A stretch of 10,043 bases of DNA from an uncultured Xanthobacteraceae bacterium (GCA_955652195.1 CATPBC010000077.1:1-10043), one strand, 5' to 3'. Counted from the stretch's first letter, positions 1 to 6,444 are shown. Program-made: numbers and translations. Notes: a model not told the origin generated them from the letters alone.

Positions 1-617
1 TCGGCATCATTCTCGGCGGCCGCATTGGTTATGTGCTGTTCTATAACTTCGCGCATTTTGCCGCCAATCCGATCGAGATTCTGCAGCTCTGGAACGGCGG
101 GATGTCGTTCCACGGCGGCGTTGTCGGCTGCATCCTCGCCGTCGTGTTGTTTGCGTTGCGGCGGCACATTCCAGTTTTGTCACTTGGCGACGTGACGGCG
201 GCAGTAGCGCCAATCGGATTGTTTCTTGGCCGCGTTGCCAATTTCATCAATGGGGAATTGTGGGGCCGCGCTACCGACGTGCCCTGGGCAATGGTCTTCC
301 CGCATGGCGGCGCCATCCCGCGCCATCCAAGCCAGCTTTATGAAGCGAGCCTTGAGGGCGTCGTACTGTTCATTTTGCTCGCCTTGCTGGTCCGTTCCGG
401 CGCGCTGAAGCGCCCCGGCGTTGTCACCGGCGTCTTCGCGATCGGCTATGGCGCAGCGCGGATCACCTGTGAATTTTTTCGCGAGCCGGACGTGCAGCTC
501 GGTTTCTTATGGGGCGGGCTCACGATGGGAATGCTGCTCTGCATCCCACTGCTGCTAGCCGGCATCGCGGTGCTTGCCATCGCATTCCAGCATGCGCCAA
601 AGCCAAAAAATGGCTGA
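1..617 (+). CDS. lgt: Prolipoprotein diacylglyceryl transferase, 3' part (5' end outside window)
   Basis: Lgt moves a diacylglyceryl group from phosphatidylglycerol to the lipobox cysteine of preprolipoproteins, in the inner membrane. The reading frame is open from base 3 (first full codon) with no start visible, leaving 204 residues of a family that is usually about 270-290, so roughly the first quarter is cut off by the window edge. Seen in the fragment: [11 protein letters not shown] at residues 5-15, GGMSFHGG with the essential-type histidine at 37, the family signature [14 protein letters not shown] at 76-89, HPSQLYEA at 108-115, and CEFFREPD near the C terminus. Several long hydrophobic segments alternate with short charged loops, as expected of a polytopic membrane protein. 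The stop codon (615-617) lies inside the start of the following methyltransferase gene, so the two are probably translationally coupled. Identification is very secure. Confidence 0.96.
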   Translation, partial: GIILGGRIGYVLFYNFAHFAANPIEILQLWNGGMSFHGGVVGCILAVVLFALRRHIPVLSLGDVTAAVAPIGLFLGRVANFINGELWGRATDVPWAMVFPHGGAIPRHPSQLYEASLEGVVLFILLALLVRSGALKRPGVVTGVFAIGYGAARITCEFFREPDVQLGFLWGGLTMGMLLCIPLLLAGIAVLAIAFQHAPKPKNG

Positions 618-1716
618 GGCGGTTGCGCCGCTAATTGATGAAATTCGCCGGCTCATTGCGGCTGGCGGTCCAATGCCAGTCGCTGCATATATGCGGCTGT
701 GCCTCACTCACCCAAGATATGGCTATTACATCAATCGCGATCCGCTCGGCGCTGGCGGCGATTTCATCACCTCACCGGAGATCAGCCAAATGTTCGGCGA
801 GCTGATCGGGCTTTGGATCGCGGCGGTGTGGCGGCAAATGGGTGCGCCGGAAAATCTGCGCCTCATTGAGCTCGGCCCCGGACGCGGCACCTTGTTGCAC
901 GACGCGCTGCGGGCAACGAAAGTAGTGGGCGGATTTCGCGACGCGCTAGTGCTGCATCTGGTCGAAATTAGCCCGGCATTGCGTGAAATTCAGGAGCGAC
1001 GGCTGGAGCCGATCGGCGCGCCGATCCTGTGGCACGACAAGCTCGAGGACGTCCCCGGCGGCCCAAGCATCATTGTTGCCAATGAATTTATCGATGCGCT
1101 CCCGGTTCATCAGGCCGTGAAAGCAGCCGACGGCTGGCACGAACGCGTGGTGGCCGTCACCGCCGAAGACAATCTCGTGTTCGACACCGCGCGCGACCCG
1201 CTACCGTTCTTTGAGGCATCGATGCCGCGCGCATTGCGCCAAGCCCCGCTCGGCTCGATCTATGAGTGGCGCGCCGATAATATCGCGCTCGAACTCGGTC
1301 GGCGAACACGCGAGGAAGGTGCCGCCTTGATCATCGATTATGGTCACGCCCATTCCGGTATGGGCGATACGCTGCAAGCGGTGGCACGGCATTCTTTCAC
1401 GGACCCGTTGCGCGCGCCGGGCACCGCCGATTTGACGGCACACGTCGATTTCGAGGCGCTGGCGCAATGCGCCGAGACCATGGGCGCTCGCATCCACGGG
1501 CCGATACGGCAACGCGATTTGTTTCTTCGGCTCGGCATCGAACAACGCGCCGCCGCCCTGAAAGCCGGCGCGCCACAGGAGAGAGCGGCGGAGATCGAAA
1601 TGGCACTCGCGCGGTTAATGGCGGGCGGCGCGCTAGGTATGGGCGAATTGTTCAAAGCGATCGCAATTGCAGCGCCGAAACTCGGTCCGCTGCCCGGTTT
1701 TGAAACAGCTCCATGA
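610..1716 (+). CDS. SAM-dependent methyltransferase, MidA/NDUFAF7 family (COG1565, DUF185)
   Basis: A 368-residue class I methyltransferase of the family that includes mitochondrial NDUFAF7/MidA, which dimethylates an arginine of the complex I subunit NDUFS2. Whether bacterial members do the same is not settled; that role here is inference. Seen: a conserved N-terminal block [19 protein letters not shown] (residues 34-52) followed by [14 protein letters not shown], then the SAM-binding glycine loop ELGPGRGT at 87-94, then [13 protein letters not shown], a hallmark of this family. I chose ATG 610, which overlaps the end of lgt by 8 bases and gives an N terminus ([16 protein letters not shown]) like those of relatives; ATG 592 in the same frame would add MRQSQK, and neither has a clear Shine-Dalgarno sequence, consistent with coupling to lgt. 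The stop overlaps the pgeF start as ATGA. Family assignment is strong; substrate is unknown. Confidence 0.92.
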   Translation: MAEAVAPLIDEIRRLIAAGGPMPVAAYMRLCLTHPRYGYYINRDPLGAGGDFITSPEISQMFGELIGLWIAAVWRQMGAPENLRLIELGPGRGTLLHDALRATKVVGGFRDALVLHLVEISPALREIQERRLEPIGAPILWHDKLEDVPGGPSIIVANEFIDALPVHQAVKAADGWHERVVAVTAEDNLVFDTARDPLPFFEASMPRALRQAPLGSIYEWRADNIALELGRRTREEGAALIIDYGHAHSGMGDTLQAVARHSFTDPLRAPGTADLTAHVDFEALAQCAETMGARIHGPIRQRDLFLRLGIEQRAAALKAGAPQERAAEIEMALARLMAGGALGMGELFKAIAIAAPKLGPLPGFETAP

Positions 1717-2498
1717 AGATCGAAGCCGCCTCACTGATGCTGACCGGAATCCGGCACGCTTTTTTTACGCGCGCCGGCGGCATTTCCAGCGGCCTCTATG
1801 AGAGCCTCAACGGCGGCGTCGGATCACGCGACAGCCCCGGCAATGTCACAGAAAATCGTGCCCGTATGGCAGCGGCATTAGGAGTCGAGCCGCAGCGGCT
1901 GCTCACCGCCTATCAATCGCATTCGCCCAATGTCGTCGTCGCCGAGGCGCCGTGGACGACCGATAACCGTCCCAATGCCGATGCGATCGTCACGCGTATG
2001 CGCTCGCTCGCCATCGGCGTGACGACAGCGGATTGTGGCCCCATCTTGCTTGCCGACCCGCGAGCAGGCGTGATTGGCGCCACCCATGCCGGCTGGCGCG
2101 GCGCTCTGACCGGCGTCATCGAGGCGACAGTCGCGGCAATGGAACGGCTCGGCGCCGCAGCCGACCAGATCCGGGCCGCAGTCGGTCCCATGATTCGGCA
2201 ATCGAGCTATGAGGTTGGGGCCGAGCTTTTTGCCCGCTTTCATGCCGAAGACCCCGCCAGCAGCCGATTCTTCGCGCCGGCGAGCCGTACCGGGCACACG
2301 ATGTTCGATCTCGCCGGCTATATCGCGGCCCGGCTCAAGCGGGCCGGGGTCGTTCAAGTCGAGGATCTCGCTCTGTGTACCTATGCCGATCCCGGACGGT
2401 TTTTCAGTTACCGCCGCACCACCCACCGCGGCGAGGCCGACTATGGCCGGCACATCAATGCAATCGCATTGGCCGGCGAGTTACGCATGGCGGCTTGA
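1713..2498 (+). CDS. pgeF: Peptidoglycan editing factor PgeF (YfiH family, formerly 'polyphenol oxidase/laccase domain')
   Basis: A 261-residue cytosolic protein of the YfiH/DUF152 family, a usual family length. In E. coli the homologue acts in peptidoglycan quality control, keeping L-serine from replacing L-alanine in the stem peptide; older annotation calls the family laccase or multicopper oxidase, and some members have purine-nucleoside activity. Seen: HAFFTRAGGISSGLYESLN at 15-33, QSHS with His70, TTADCGPILLADP with Cys108, THAGWRG with His125, and AVGPMIRQSSYEVG further on. His70, Cys108 and His125 match the family's metal/active-site triad, so the enzyme looks intact. The ATG overlaps the preceding stop by four bases (ATGA), so it is coupled to the methyltransferase and, through it, to lgt. 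The lgt-methyltransferase-pgeF order is one I recall as recurrent in rhizobial genomes, consistent with an envelope-maintenance unit. Confidence 0.94.
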   Translation: MKIEAASLMLTGIRHAFFTRAGGISSGLYESLNGGVGSRDSPGNVTENRARMAAALGVEPQRLLTAYQSHSPNVVVAEAPWTTDNRPNADAIVTRMRSLAIGVTTADCGPILLADPRAGVIGATHAGWRGALTGVIEATVAAMERLGAAADQIRAAVGPMIRQSSYEVGAELFARFHAEDPASSRFFAPASRTGHTMFDLAGYIAARLKRAGVVQVEDLALCTYADPGRFFSYRRTTHRGEADYGRHINAIALAGELRMAA

Positions 2499-2603
2499 CC
2501 CAGCAATACTGCGCAGGCATGTGGCGGCCCCTCTCGGCCAACGAGCGTTAACCTCTTATTGCTCAAAGCAAAAAAACCGACGGGGGAAAGGTTTTGATTC
2601 ATA

Positions 2604-2632
2604 TTGCCAGCCCCGGACGCGGCTTGTATCAG
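2604..2632 (+). promoter_or_regulatory. Candidate sigma-70-type promoter for prs
   Basis: TTGCCA at 2604-2609 (5 of 6 to TTGACA) and TATCAG at 2627-2632 (4 of 6 to TATAAT) are spaced by exactly 17 bases. It is the best match I found by eye in the pgeF-prs gap. A start near 2639 would place the whole 2651-2717 palindrome in the prs leader. No experimental support. Confidence 0.4.
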
Positions 2633-2650
2633 GGCTATGCATTTGTTCGG

Positions 2651-2717
2651 GCATGATCTTTCCGCAAACGGCGGCCGCCGCGAGACGACGCACCGCTTGC
2701 GCTTTTCGGGATCATGC
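2651..2717. repeat. Imperfect palindromic intergenic element with GCATGATC/GATCATGC ends
   Basis: The element begins GCATGATC (2651-2658) and ends with its exact reverse complement GATCATGC (2710-2717). Inside, TTTCCGCAAAC on the left mirrors GCTTTTCGG on the right when a 3-base bulge is allowed (CCG and an A-run in both arms), giving a long hairpin over 67 bases with a GC-rich central loop. From memory, very similar units (a GCATGATC..TTCCG arm facing a TTTTCGG.ATCATGC arm) are scattered through intergenic DNA of Bradyrhizobium and related genera; that it is a dispersed family member here is inference from one copy. It ends 41 bases before the prs start codon, so it probably lies in the prs 5' untranslated region. 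Confidence 0.6.
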
Positions 2718-2758
2718 TCCGCGGATCACGCGCCAGAAAGCGGCGCCGGAGAGCGGGG

Positions 2759-3712
2759 ATGACGGGCAAAAACGGCGCGATCAAACTCGTCGCCGGCAAC
2801 TCCAATCCTGTGCTCGCCGCAGCCATCGGCAAGTACATCGGCACGCCGATGACCAAAGCCGTGGTCCGGCGCTTTGCCGACATGGAAATCTTCGTGGAAA
2901 TCCAGGAGAACGTGCGCGGCGCCGACGTGTTCGTCATTCAATCCACCTCGTTTCCCGCCAACGATCACCTGATGGAATTGTTGATCATCATCGACGCGCT
3001 GCGGCGCGCGTCGGCGCGGCGGATAACGGCAGTGATCCCGTATTACGGGTACGCCCGGCAGGACCGCAAACCGGGGCCGCGCACGCCGATCTCGGCGAAG
3101 CTCGTCGCCAATCTCATCACCCATGCCGGCGCCGACCGCGTGCTGACGCTCGATCTGCATGCCGGGCAAATCCAAGGCTTCTTCGATATTCCCACCGACA
3201 ATCTGTTTGCGGCGCCGGAAATGACGCGCGACATCCGCCAGCGTTTCGATCTTAGTAAGCTCATTGTGGTGTCGCCCGACGTCGGCGGCGTAGTGCGGGC
3301 GCGCGGTCTGGCCAAGCGCATCAATGCGCCGCTCGCCATTGTCGATAAGCGGCGAGAACGTCCGGGCGAATCCGAAGTGGCCAACGTGATCGGCGAGGTC
3401 GATGGCGGCGTCTGCGTGCTGGTTGACGACATCATCGATTCCGGTGGCACGTTGGTAAACGCCGCCGACGCGCTGCTCGATAAGGGCGCTAAAGAGGTTT
3501 ACGCCTACATCACCCATGGGGTGTTATCGGGCGGCGCAATTGAGCGCATCAGCAAATCTAGATTGAAAGAACTGGTCATCACCGACTCGATACAGCCGAG
3601 CAAAGCCGTCACCGAGGCGAAGAACATCCGCGTCTTGCCGGTTGCCACCCTGATCGGCGAAGCGATCAACCGAACGGCCGCGGAAGAGTCCGTGTCCAGC
3701 CTGTTCGACTGA
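2759..3712 (+). CDS. prs: Ribose-phosphate pyrophosphokinase (PRPP synthetase)
   Basis: Makes 5-phosphoribosyl-1-pyrophosphate from ribose 5-phosphate and ATP in the cytosol, feeding purine, pyrimidine, NAD, histidine and tryptophan synthesis. The product is 317 residues, typical of class I enzymes. Seen: [11 protein letters not shown] at 94-104 (ATP-side motif), [15 protein letters not shown] with the catalytic-type His134, the flexible-loop sequence [10 protein letters not shown], and the ribose-phosphate/PRPP loop DDIIDSGGT at 223-231. ATG 2759 is preferred because GGAGAG lies five bases upstream and translation then begins [16 protein letters not shown], matching the start of the fold; the upstream in-frame codon at 2714 would add a highly basic, non-conserved stretch and starts inside the palindromic repeat. 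The gene appears to be transcribed alone: 260 bases separate it from pgeF and 328 from the next gene. Identification is very secure. Confidence 0.97.
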   Translation: MTGKNGAIKLVAGNSNPVLAAAIGKYIGTPMTKAVVRRFADMEIFVEIQENVRGADVFVIQSTSFPANDHLMELLIIIDALRRASARRITAVIPYYGYARQDRKPGPRTPISAKLVANLITHAGADRVLTLDLHAGQIQGFFDIPTDNLFAAPEMTRDIRQRFDLSKLIVVSPDVGGVVRARGLAKRINAPLAIVDKRRERPGESEVANVIGEVDGGVCVLVDDIIDSGGTLVNAADALLDKGAKEVYAYITHGVLSGGAIERISKSRLKELVITDSIQPSKAVTEAKNIRVLPVATLIGEAINRTAAEESVSSLFD

Positions 3713-4040
3713 GCCCGATCCAGCCCACCGATCCATCCCTGTCGAGCGAGCGCACGCGGTCACCCCGAGTCAACTTGTCGCAGTCCGAGCTGTGGACGGC
3801 AATCTTTTGCCGATTGTGCCGACCGGGCAAATCACTTCATGAGTGCCGGTAGTGATGTGCGTACAGCGTGTTGTGCGGCCTTTGGTGGATGGAATCAGGC
3901 CGATTATAGTCGGTGGACGGGCTGATTCGGGGCTTTCGTCAACAGGCACGCAAAAGTCGCTCCTGCGTCAAATTGCAGCCGGTATTTAGAACGGTGCTTG
4001 TGGCGTGCGTTCCACCCTCAGGGGACAGAGTGGAGACGGC
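3713..4040. other. 328-base gene-free gap between prs and ybjN
   Basis: I find no credible coding sequence: the open frames here are short, lack a ribosome binding site and resemble no family known to me. It holds a candidate promoter at 3882-3910, a small inverted repeat CCGA-TTATAG-TCGG at 3900-3913 that overlaps the -10 hexamer, and a TTTGCC/GGCAAA inverted repeat (3806-3811 with 3826-3831, 14-base loop) about 95 bases after the prs stop that could be a weak structure but has no T-run. No clear rho-independent terminator for prs is visible. Confidence 0.5.
3882..3910 (+). promoter_or_regulatory. Candidate promoter for ybjN-proC
   Basis: TTGGTG at 3882-3887 and TATAGT at 3905-3910 (5 of 6 to TATAAT) are 17 bases apart. 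The -10 sits within the imperfect palindrome CCGATTATAGTCGG (3900-3913), which could be an operator half-site pair or coincidence. A start near 3917 would leave a leader of about 120 bases before the ybjN ATG. Confidence 0.33.
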
Positions 4041-4541
4041 ATGGCACTCATCGAGTCTACGCGCGATCATCGTGACAGCCCACTCGACGTTGTCGAGCAT
4101 ATGGCTGCCGGCAATAACTGGCCATTTGAACGTGCCGGCGAAGACGAGATTGGTCTCGTAGTCACCGGCCGATGGACCAATTATCAGGTGTCGTTCACGT
4201 GGATGAGCGACATTGAAACGCTGCACCTTGCTTGTGCTTTTGACATGAAGGTGCCGGAGCCGCGGTTGGCGGAGGTGCAAAAACTGATCGCACTGGTCAA
4301 CGAGCAACTGTGGATCGGACATTTCGACGTGTGGACTCAGAACGGCGTCATCATGTTCCGCCATGCTATGGTGCTGGCGGGCGGCGTCGCGGCATCCGGG
4401 CGGCAATGCGAATCGGTCCTTGCAACCGCGCTCGACACCTCCGAGCGCTATTTCCCGGCTTTCCAATTCGTTATCTGGGCAGGCAAGTCGGCGCGGGAGG
4501 CGATGGATTCCGCGATGTTTGAAACCACGGGCCAGGCGTGA
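4041..4541 (+). CDS. YbjN domain-containing protein (function unresolved)
   Basis: A 166-residue soluble protein matching what I recall of the alphaproteobacterial YbjN-domain family found directly upstream of proC. The domain has a fold related to type III secretion chaperones; E. coli YbjN is linked to stress and motility phenotypes, but no biochemical activity is established for this branch. Seen: a central block of YbjN character from WPFERAGEDEIGLVVTGRW through SFTWMSDIETLHLACAFDM and LIALVNEQLWIGHFDVW, then a C-terminal helix-rich part ending AFQFVIWAGKSAREAMDSA. No signal peptide or membrane segment. ATG 4041 is chosen because GGAG (4032-4035) lies five bases upstream and homologues begin with a similar MALIES-like N terminus. 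The stop overlaps the proC GTG start as GTGA, so both proteins are probably made from one message and coupled, though no functional link to proline synthesis is known. Confidence 0.85.
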   Translation: MALIESTRDHRDSPLDVVEHMAAGNNWPFERAGEDEIGLVVTGRWTNYQVSFTWMSDIETLHLACAFDMKVPEPRLAEVQKLIALVNEQLWIGHFDVWTQNGVIMFRHAMVLAGGVAASGRQCESVLATALDTSERYFPAFQFVIWAGKSAREAMDSAMFETTGQA

Positions 4542-5401
4542 CCACCGCCGGCCGAAGTCGCAATCCAAGTCCGGACTTAAGTTCAGACCTGCGCGATTTC
4601 TCCGGCCTGCTCGTTCTGGTCGGCGCCGGCAAAATGGGCGGCGCTCTGCTCGAAGGCTGGCTCCGGCTTGGCCTCGATCCGCGCAAGCTCGTGGTAGTGG
4701 AGCCGCAGCCGCAGCCGCACATCGCGGCGCTGGTAAATCGGGGCGCTATGCTCAATCCGAATGGCGAAACGCTGCGCGGCGCGAACGTCGTGGTCATAGC
4801 GGTGAAGCCGCAAACGGCGCTCGAGGCGCTTGCGGCGCTGGGGCCGAATCTTTCTCCTTCCGTATTGGTCATCTCGATCATGGCCGGTCGCACACTGGCG
4901 TTTCTCTCCTCGGCATTGCCGCGCGCGCAGGCGATGGTGCGCGCGATGCCGAACACCCCAGCCGCGATCGGACGGGGCATCACCGTCGCGGTGCCGTGGA
5001 AGGCCGACGCGGCGCAGCGCGACCTTGCTCATCGGCTGCTCGGCGCGACTGGCGCGGTGGAATGGGTTGAGGACGAGGCCCTCATGGATGCGGTAACCGC
5101 GGTATCGGGCTCAGGGCCAGCTTATGTCTTTCTGCTCGCCGAAGCCCTGGCGCAGGCAGGAACAGCGGCAGGACTGCCGCCGGGTCTGGCGGAAAAGCTC
5201 GCGCGCGAGACCGTTGCCGGGTCCGGCGAGCTGTTGCACCGGTCGCGGGAGGATGCCGCGACTTTACGGGAAAACGTCACCTCGCCCGGCGGCACGACCG
5301 CCGCTGCACTGGCCGTCTTGATGCGTCCAAACGGTCTGATGCGGCTCATGACCGAAGCAATAGCCGCCGCAACAGCGCGCTCCCGCGAATTGGCTGGCTG
5401 A
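4538..5401 (+). CDS. proC: Pyrroline-5-carboxylate reductase
   Basis: Catalyses the last step of proline synthesis, NAD(P)H-dependent reduction of 1-pyrroline-5-carboxylate, in the cytosol. The product is 287 residues, slightly longer than the common 265-275 because of a polar N-terminal extension of about 20 residues before the fold. Seen: the Rossmann dinucleotide loop VGAGKMGGA at 28-36, VVIAVKPQ, the AMPNTPAAIGRG block, VSGSGPAYVF at 189-198, and the P5CR signature region RENVTSPGGTTAAAL starting at 244. GTG 4538 overlaps the ybjN stop by four bases (GTGA) and has only a weak AGG upstream, so coupling is likely to drive initiation; a start further into the extension cannot be excluded, since the first 20 residues are not conserved. 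Function is secure. Confidence 0.95.
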   Translation: MTTAGRSRNPSPDLSSDLRDFSGLLVLVGAGKMGGALLEGWLRLGLDPRKLVVVEPQPQPHIAALVNRGAMLNPNGETLRGANVVVIAVKPQTALEALAALGPNLSPSVLVISIMAGRTLAFLSSALPRAQAMVRAMPNTPAAIGRGITVAVPWKADAAQRDLAHRLLGATGAVEWVEDEALMDAVTAVSGSGPAYVFLLAEALAQAGTAAGLPPGLAEKLARETVAGSGELLHRSREDAATLRENVTSPGGTTAAALAVLMRPNGLMRLMTEAIAAATARSRELAG

Positions 5402-5439
5402 CTTCGGACGCCGAGTTCGAGCCTTGATTTCGAGCGCCG

Positions 5440-5475
5440 ATTTCGCGCCTCATTTCGCGCCTCATTTCGCGCCTC
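5440..5475. repeat. Perfect 12-bp tandem repeat, three copies
   Basis: ATTTCGCGCCTC occurs three times head-to-tail without mismatch at 5440-5451, 5452-5463 and 5464-5475. Upstream bases 5413-5439 look like two or so decayed copies (GAGTTCGAGCCTTG, GATTTCGAGCGCCG), so the array may begin just after the proC stop. It lies between proC and the tetR-type gene, upstream of the TATAAT box. Function unknown; copy number would be expected to vary by slippage. Confidence 0.85.
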
Positions 5476-5515
5476 TTGGAACGATCAGGCCCGCGCATAC
5501 ATTCCAAGCTATAAT
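5476..5515 (+). promoter_or_regulatory. Candidate promoter region for the TetR-family gene
   Basis: A perfect TATAAT stands at 5510-5515 but no good -35 lies 16-18 bases before it (5487-5492 reads AGGCCC). An alternative pair is TTGGAA (5476-5481) with TACATT (5498-5503), 16 bases apart. The TATAAT box sits in GCTATAAT followed by GCGAAA, nearly the same context as the bfr promoter at 6762-6774. Activator dependence for the TATAAT box is possible. Confidence 0.4.
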
Positions 5516-5522
5516 GCGAAAC

Positions 5523-5542
5523 CCCGGCAGCTGGCTGTCGGG
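5523..5542 (+). other. Strong hairpin at the predicted 5' end of the tetR-type transcript
   Basis: CCCGGCAGC (5523-5531) pairs with GCTGTCGGG (5534-5542) with one G-T wobble; opening the last pair leaves a four-base loop CTGG and an eight-pair stem. It begins about seven bases after the TATAAT box, so it would form at the very start of the message, where such stems often protect RNA or, if transcription comes from proC, could attenuate it. It is followed by GCCGGCTTTCGTT rather than a true T-run, so it is a poor intrinsic terminator. Confidence 0.5.
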
Positions 5543-5587
5543 CCGGCTTTCGTTAAGTCGTTATCCAACCGCCCGGATGCGGTAGGG

Positions 5588-5613
5588 GTTACCAAGTAGG
5601 GTTGCCAAGTAGG
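5588..5613. repeat. 13-bp tandem duplication covering the tetR ribosome binding site
   Basis: GTTACCAAGTAGG (5588-5600) is followed at once by GTTGCCAAGTAGG (5601-5613), identical at 12 of 13 positions. The second copy supplies the first part of the AGGAG Shine-Dalgarno (5611-5615) seven bases before ATG 5623, and the first copy carries a decoy AGGG 20 or so bases upstream. Confidence 0.8.
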
Positions 5614-5622
5614 AGTGTTGTC

Positions 5623-6330
5623 ATGGCTCGCAGGTCCGCTCGCAAATCGTCGGCTCGATCCACCCGTCGCCCCGCTGCCGCTGCGCCGACGAGCGATCGC
5701 GACAAGATCATTGCGGCCTTCCTGGACCTGCTCGCCGCAAAGCGCATCGAGCAGATTGGTTTTGCCGAAATCGCCGAAGCCGCCGGTGTGCCGCTGGCGC
5801 AGCTTCGCAACGAATTTCCTTCCACTTTGGCAATTCTGGCGGCTCACATTAAATCGCTCGACCGCGCGGTGTTGAGCGAGGATTTCGGCGACGTCGAGGA
5901 CGAGCCGCCGCGTGAGCGCCTGTTCGACGTGTTAATGCGGAGGCTTGAAATCCTCAGCCCACACCGTGAAGCGGTGCGATCGCTCATACGCTCGGCCAGG
6001 CGCAATCCGCCGCTTGCGCTGGCGCTTAACGGACTTGCGGTCCGCTCGCAGCAATGGATGCTGACAGCAGCCGGCATTAGCGCCTCGGGGCCGCGCGGCA
6101 TGATACGCGCCCAAGGTCTTGCCGCGCTGTTCGGCGGCGTGCTGCGGACCTGGATTCATGATGAAGATCCGGGCCTCGCCCGGACAATGGCTGCGCTCGA
6201 CCGGGCGCTGGCGCGAGGTCAGCGGTTTGCTGGCCTGCTCGAGGATTTGTGTCGAATACCGGCGCGACTTTGCCGATTGCGGCCGCGCCGGCGACGCGAC
6301 GAGCATTCGGAAGATTCCGCCGCGGCCTAA
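5623..6330 (+). CDS. TetR-family transcriptional regulator
   Basis: A 235-residue helical DNA-binding protein. After a basic, low-complexity leader of about 24 residues rich in Arg, Ser and Ala, the TetR-type N-terminal helix-turn-helix domain runs from about residue 25 to 75: DKIIAAFLDLLAAK, then the HTH FAEIAEAAGVPLAQLRNEF at 47-65, then STLAILAAHI. The rest is a helical ligand/dimerisation domain with no family-specific motif I recognise; relatives near proC in rhizobia look like this, but their ligand and targets are unknown to me. The C terminus is very basic (RLCRLRPRRRRDEH) and then acidic/alanine-rich. ATG 5623 is chosen over the upstream codon at 5602 because AGGAG lies seven bases ahead and the basic leader starts there. 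It has its own promoter candidate and is set apart from proC by 221 bases, so it may be autoregulated, but no convincing operator is proven. Confidence 0.85.
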   Translation: MARRSARKSSARSTRRPAAAAPTSDRDKIIAAFLDLLAAKRIEQIGFAEIAEAAGVPLAQLRNEFPSTLAILAAHIKSLDRAVLSEDFGDVEDEPPRERLFDVLMRRLEILSPHREAVRSLIRSARRNPPLALALNGLAVRSQQWMLTAAGISASGPRGMIRAQGLAALFGGVLRTWIHDEDPGLARTMAALDRALARGQRFAGLLEDLCRIPARLCRLRPRRRRDEHSEDSAAA

Positions 6331-6398
6331 TTGCCGCAACGGCATGAACTGGTCAGGAAAACGCCGCGCACACGCGAGCTGCAAATTAGAATGCCTAT

Positions 6399-6413
6399 AA
6401 AAAATGATTTTTT
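6399..6413. promoter_or_regulatory. A/T-rich perfect palindrome upstream of bfd, possible iron-responsive or UP-like element
   Basis: AAAAAATGATTTTTT is a perfect palindrome with seven-base arms around one G, striking in such GC-rich DNA. It ends two bases before the candidate bfd -35 hexamer, where an RNA polymerase UP element or an operator would lie. Just left of it, TTAGAATGCCTATAA (6386-6400) has a TTAGAA half-site reminiscent of the Irr box that governs bfr genes in rhizobia, but the second half is poor. A regulatory role is inference. Confidence 0.4.
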
Positions 6414-6415
6414 CT

Positions 6416-6444
6416 TTGCAAGCGCCGGCAGCCTGGACTATTGA
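6416..6444 (+). promoter_or_regulatory. Candidate promoter for bfd
   Basis: TTGCAA (6416-6421, 4 of 6) and TATTGA (6439-6444) are separated by 17 bases, leaving a leader of about 35 bases before the ATG at 6487. The 156-base gap between the tetR-type stop and bfd holds no gene; a short TGCCG-CAA-CGGCA hairpin (6332-6344) follows the tetR stop without a T-run. Confidence 0.33.

Noticed and set aside
1713..2498. True multicopper laccase
   Set aside because: The family's old laccase name does not fit its size or motifs; the His70/Cys108/His125 set belongs to the YfiH/PgeF fold, not to a copper oxidase.
2209..3255. A 348-codon + strand frame running from inside pgeF through the gap into prs
   Set aside because: It overlaps two clear genes in another frame and is rich in Arg/Pro/Ala as expected of an out-of-frame reading.
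2726..3517. A 263-codon open frame on the - strand opposite prs
   Set aside because: prs on the + strand is unmistakable over the same bases; the antisense frame has no recognisable domain.
3983..3992. TTTAGAA near 3985 and TTAGAA at 7345 as Irr boxes
   Set aside because: Only single half-sites without a matching TTCTAA at the right spacing, and one is upstream of ybjN, which has no known iron link.
3939..4568. A 209-codon - strand frame opposite the ybjN-like gene
   Set aside because: The + strand gene has a good ribosome binding site, coupling to proC and a recognisable domain; the antisense frame has none of these.
5440..5475. CRISPR array
   Set aside because: The 12-bp units are directly adjacent with no spacers, and there are no cas genes.
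6332..6344. TGCCG-CAA-CGGCA hairpin as a terminator for the TetR-type gene
   Set aside because: The stem has five pairs and no T-run follows; too weak to call.
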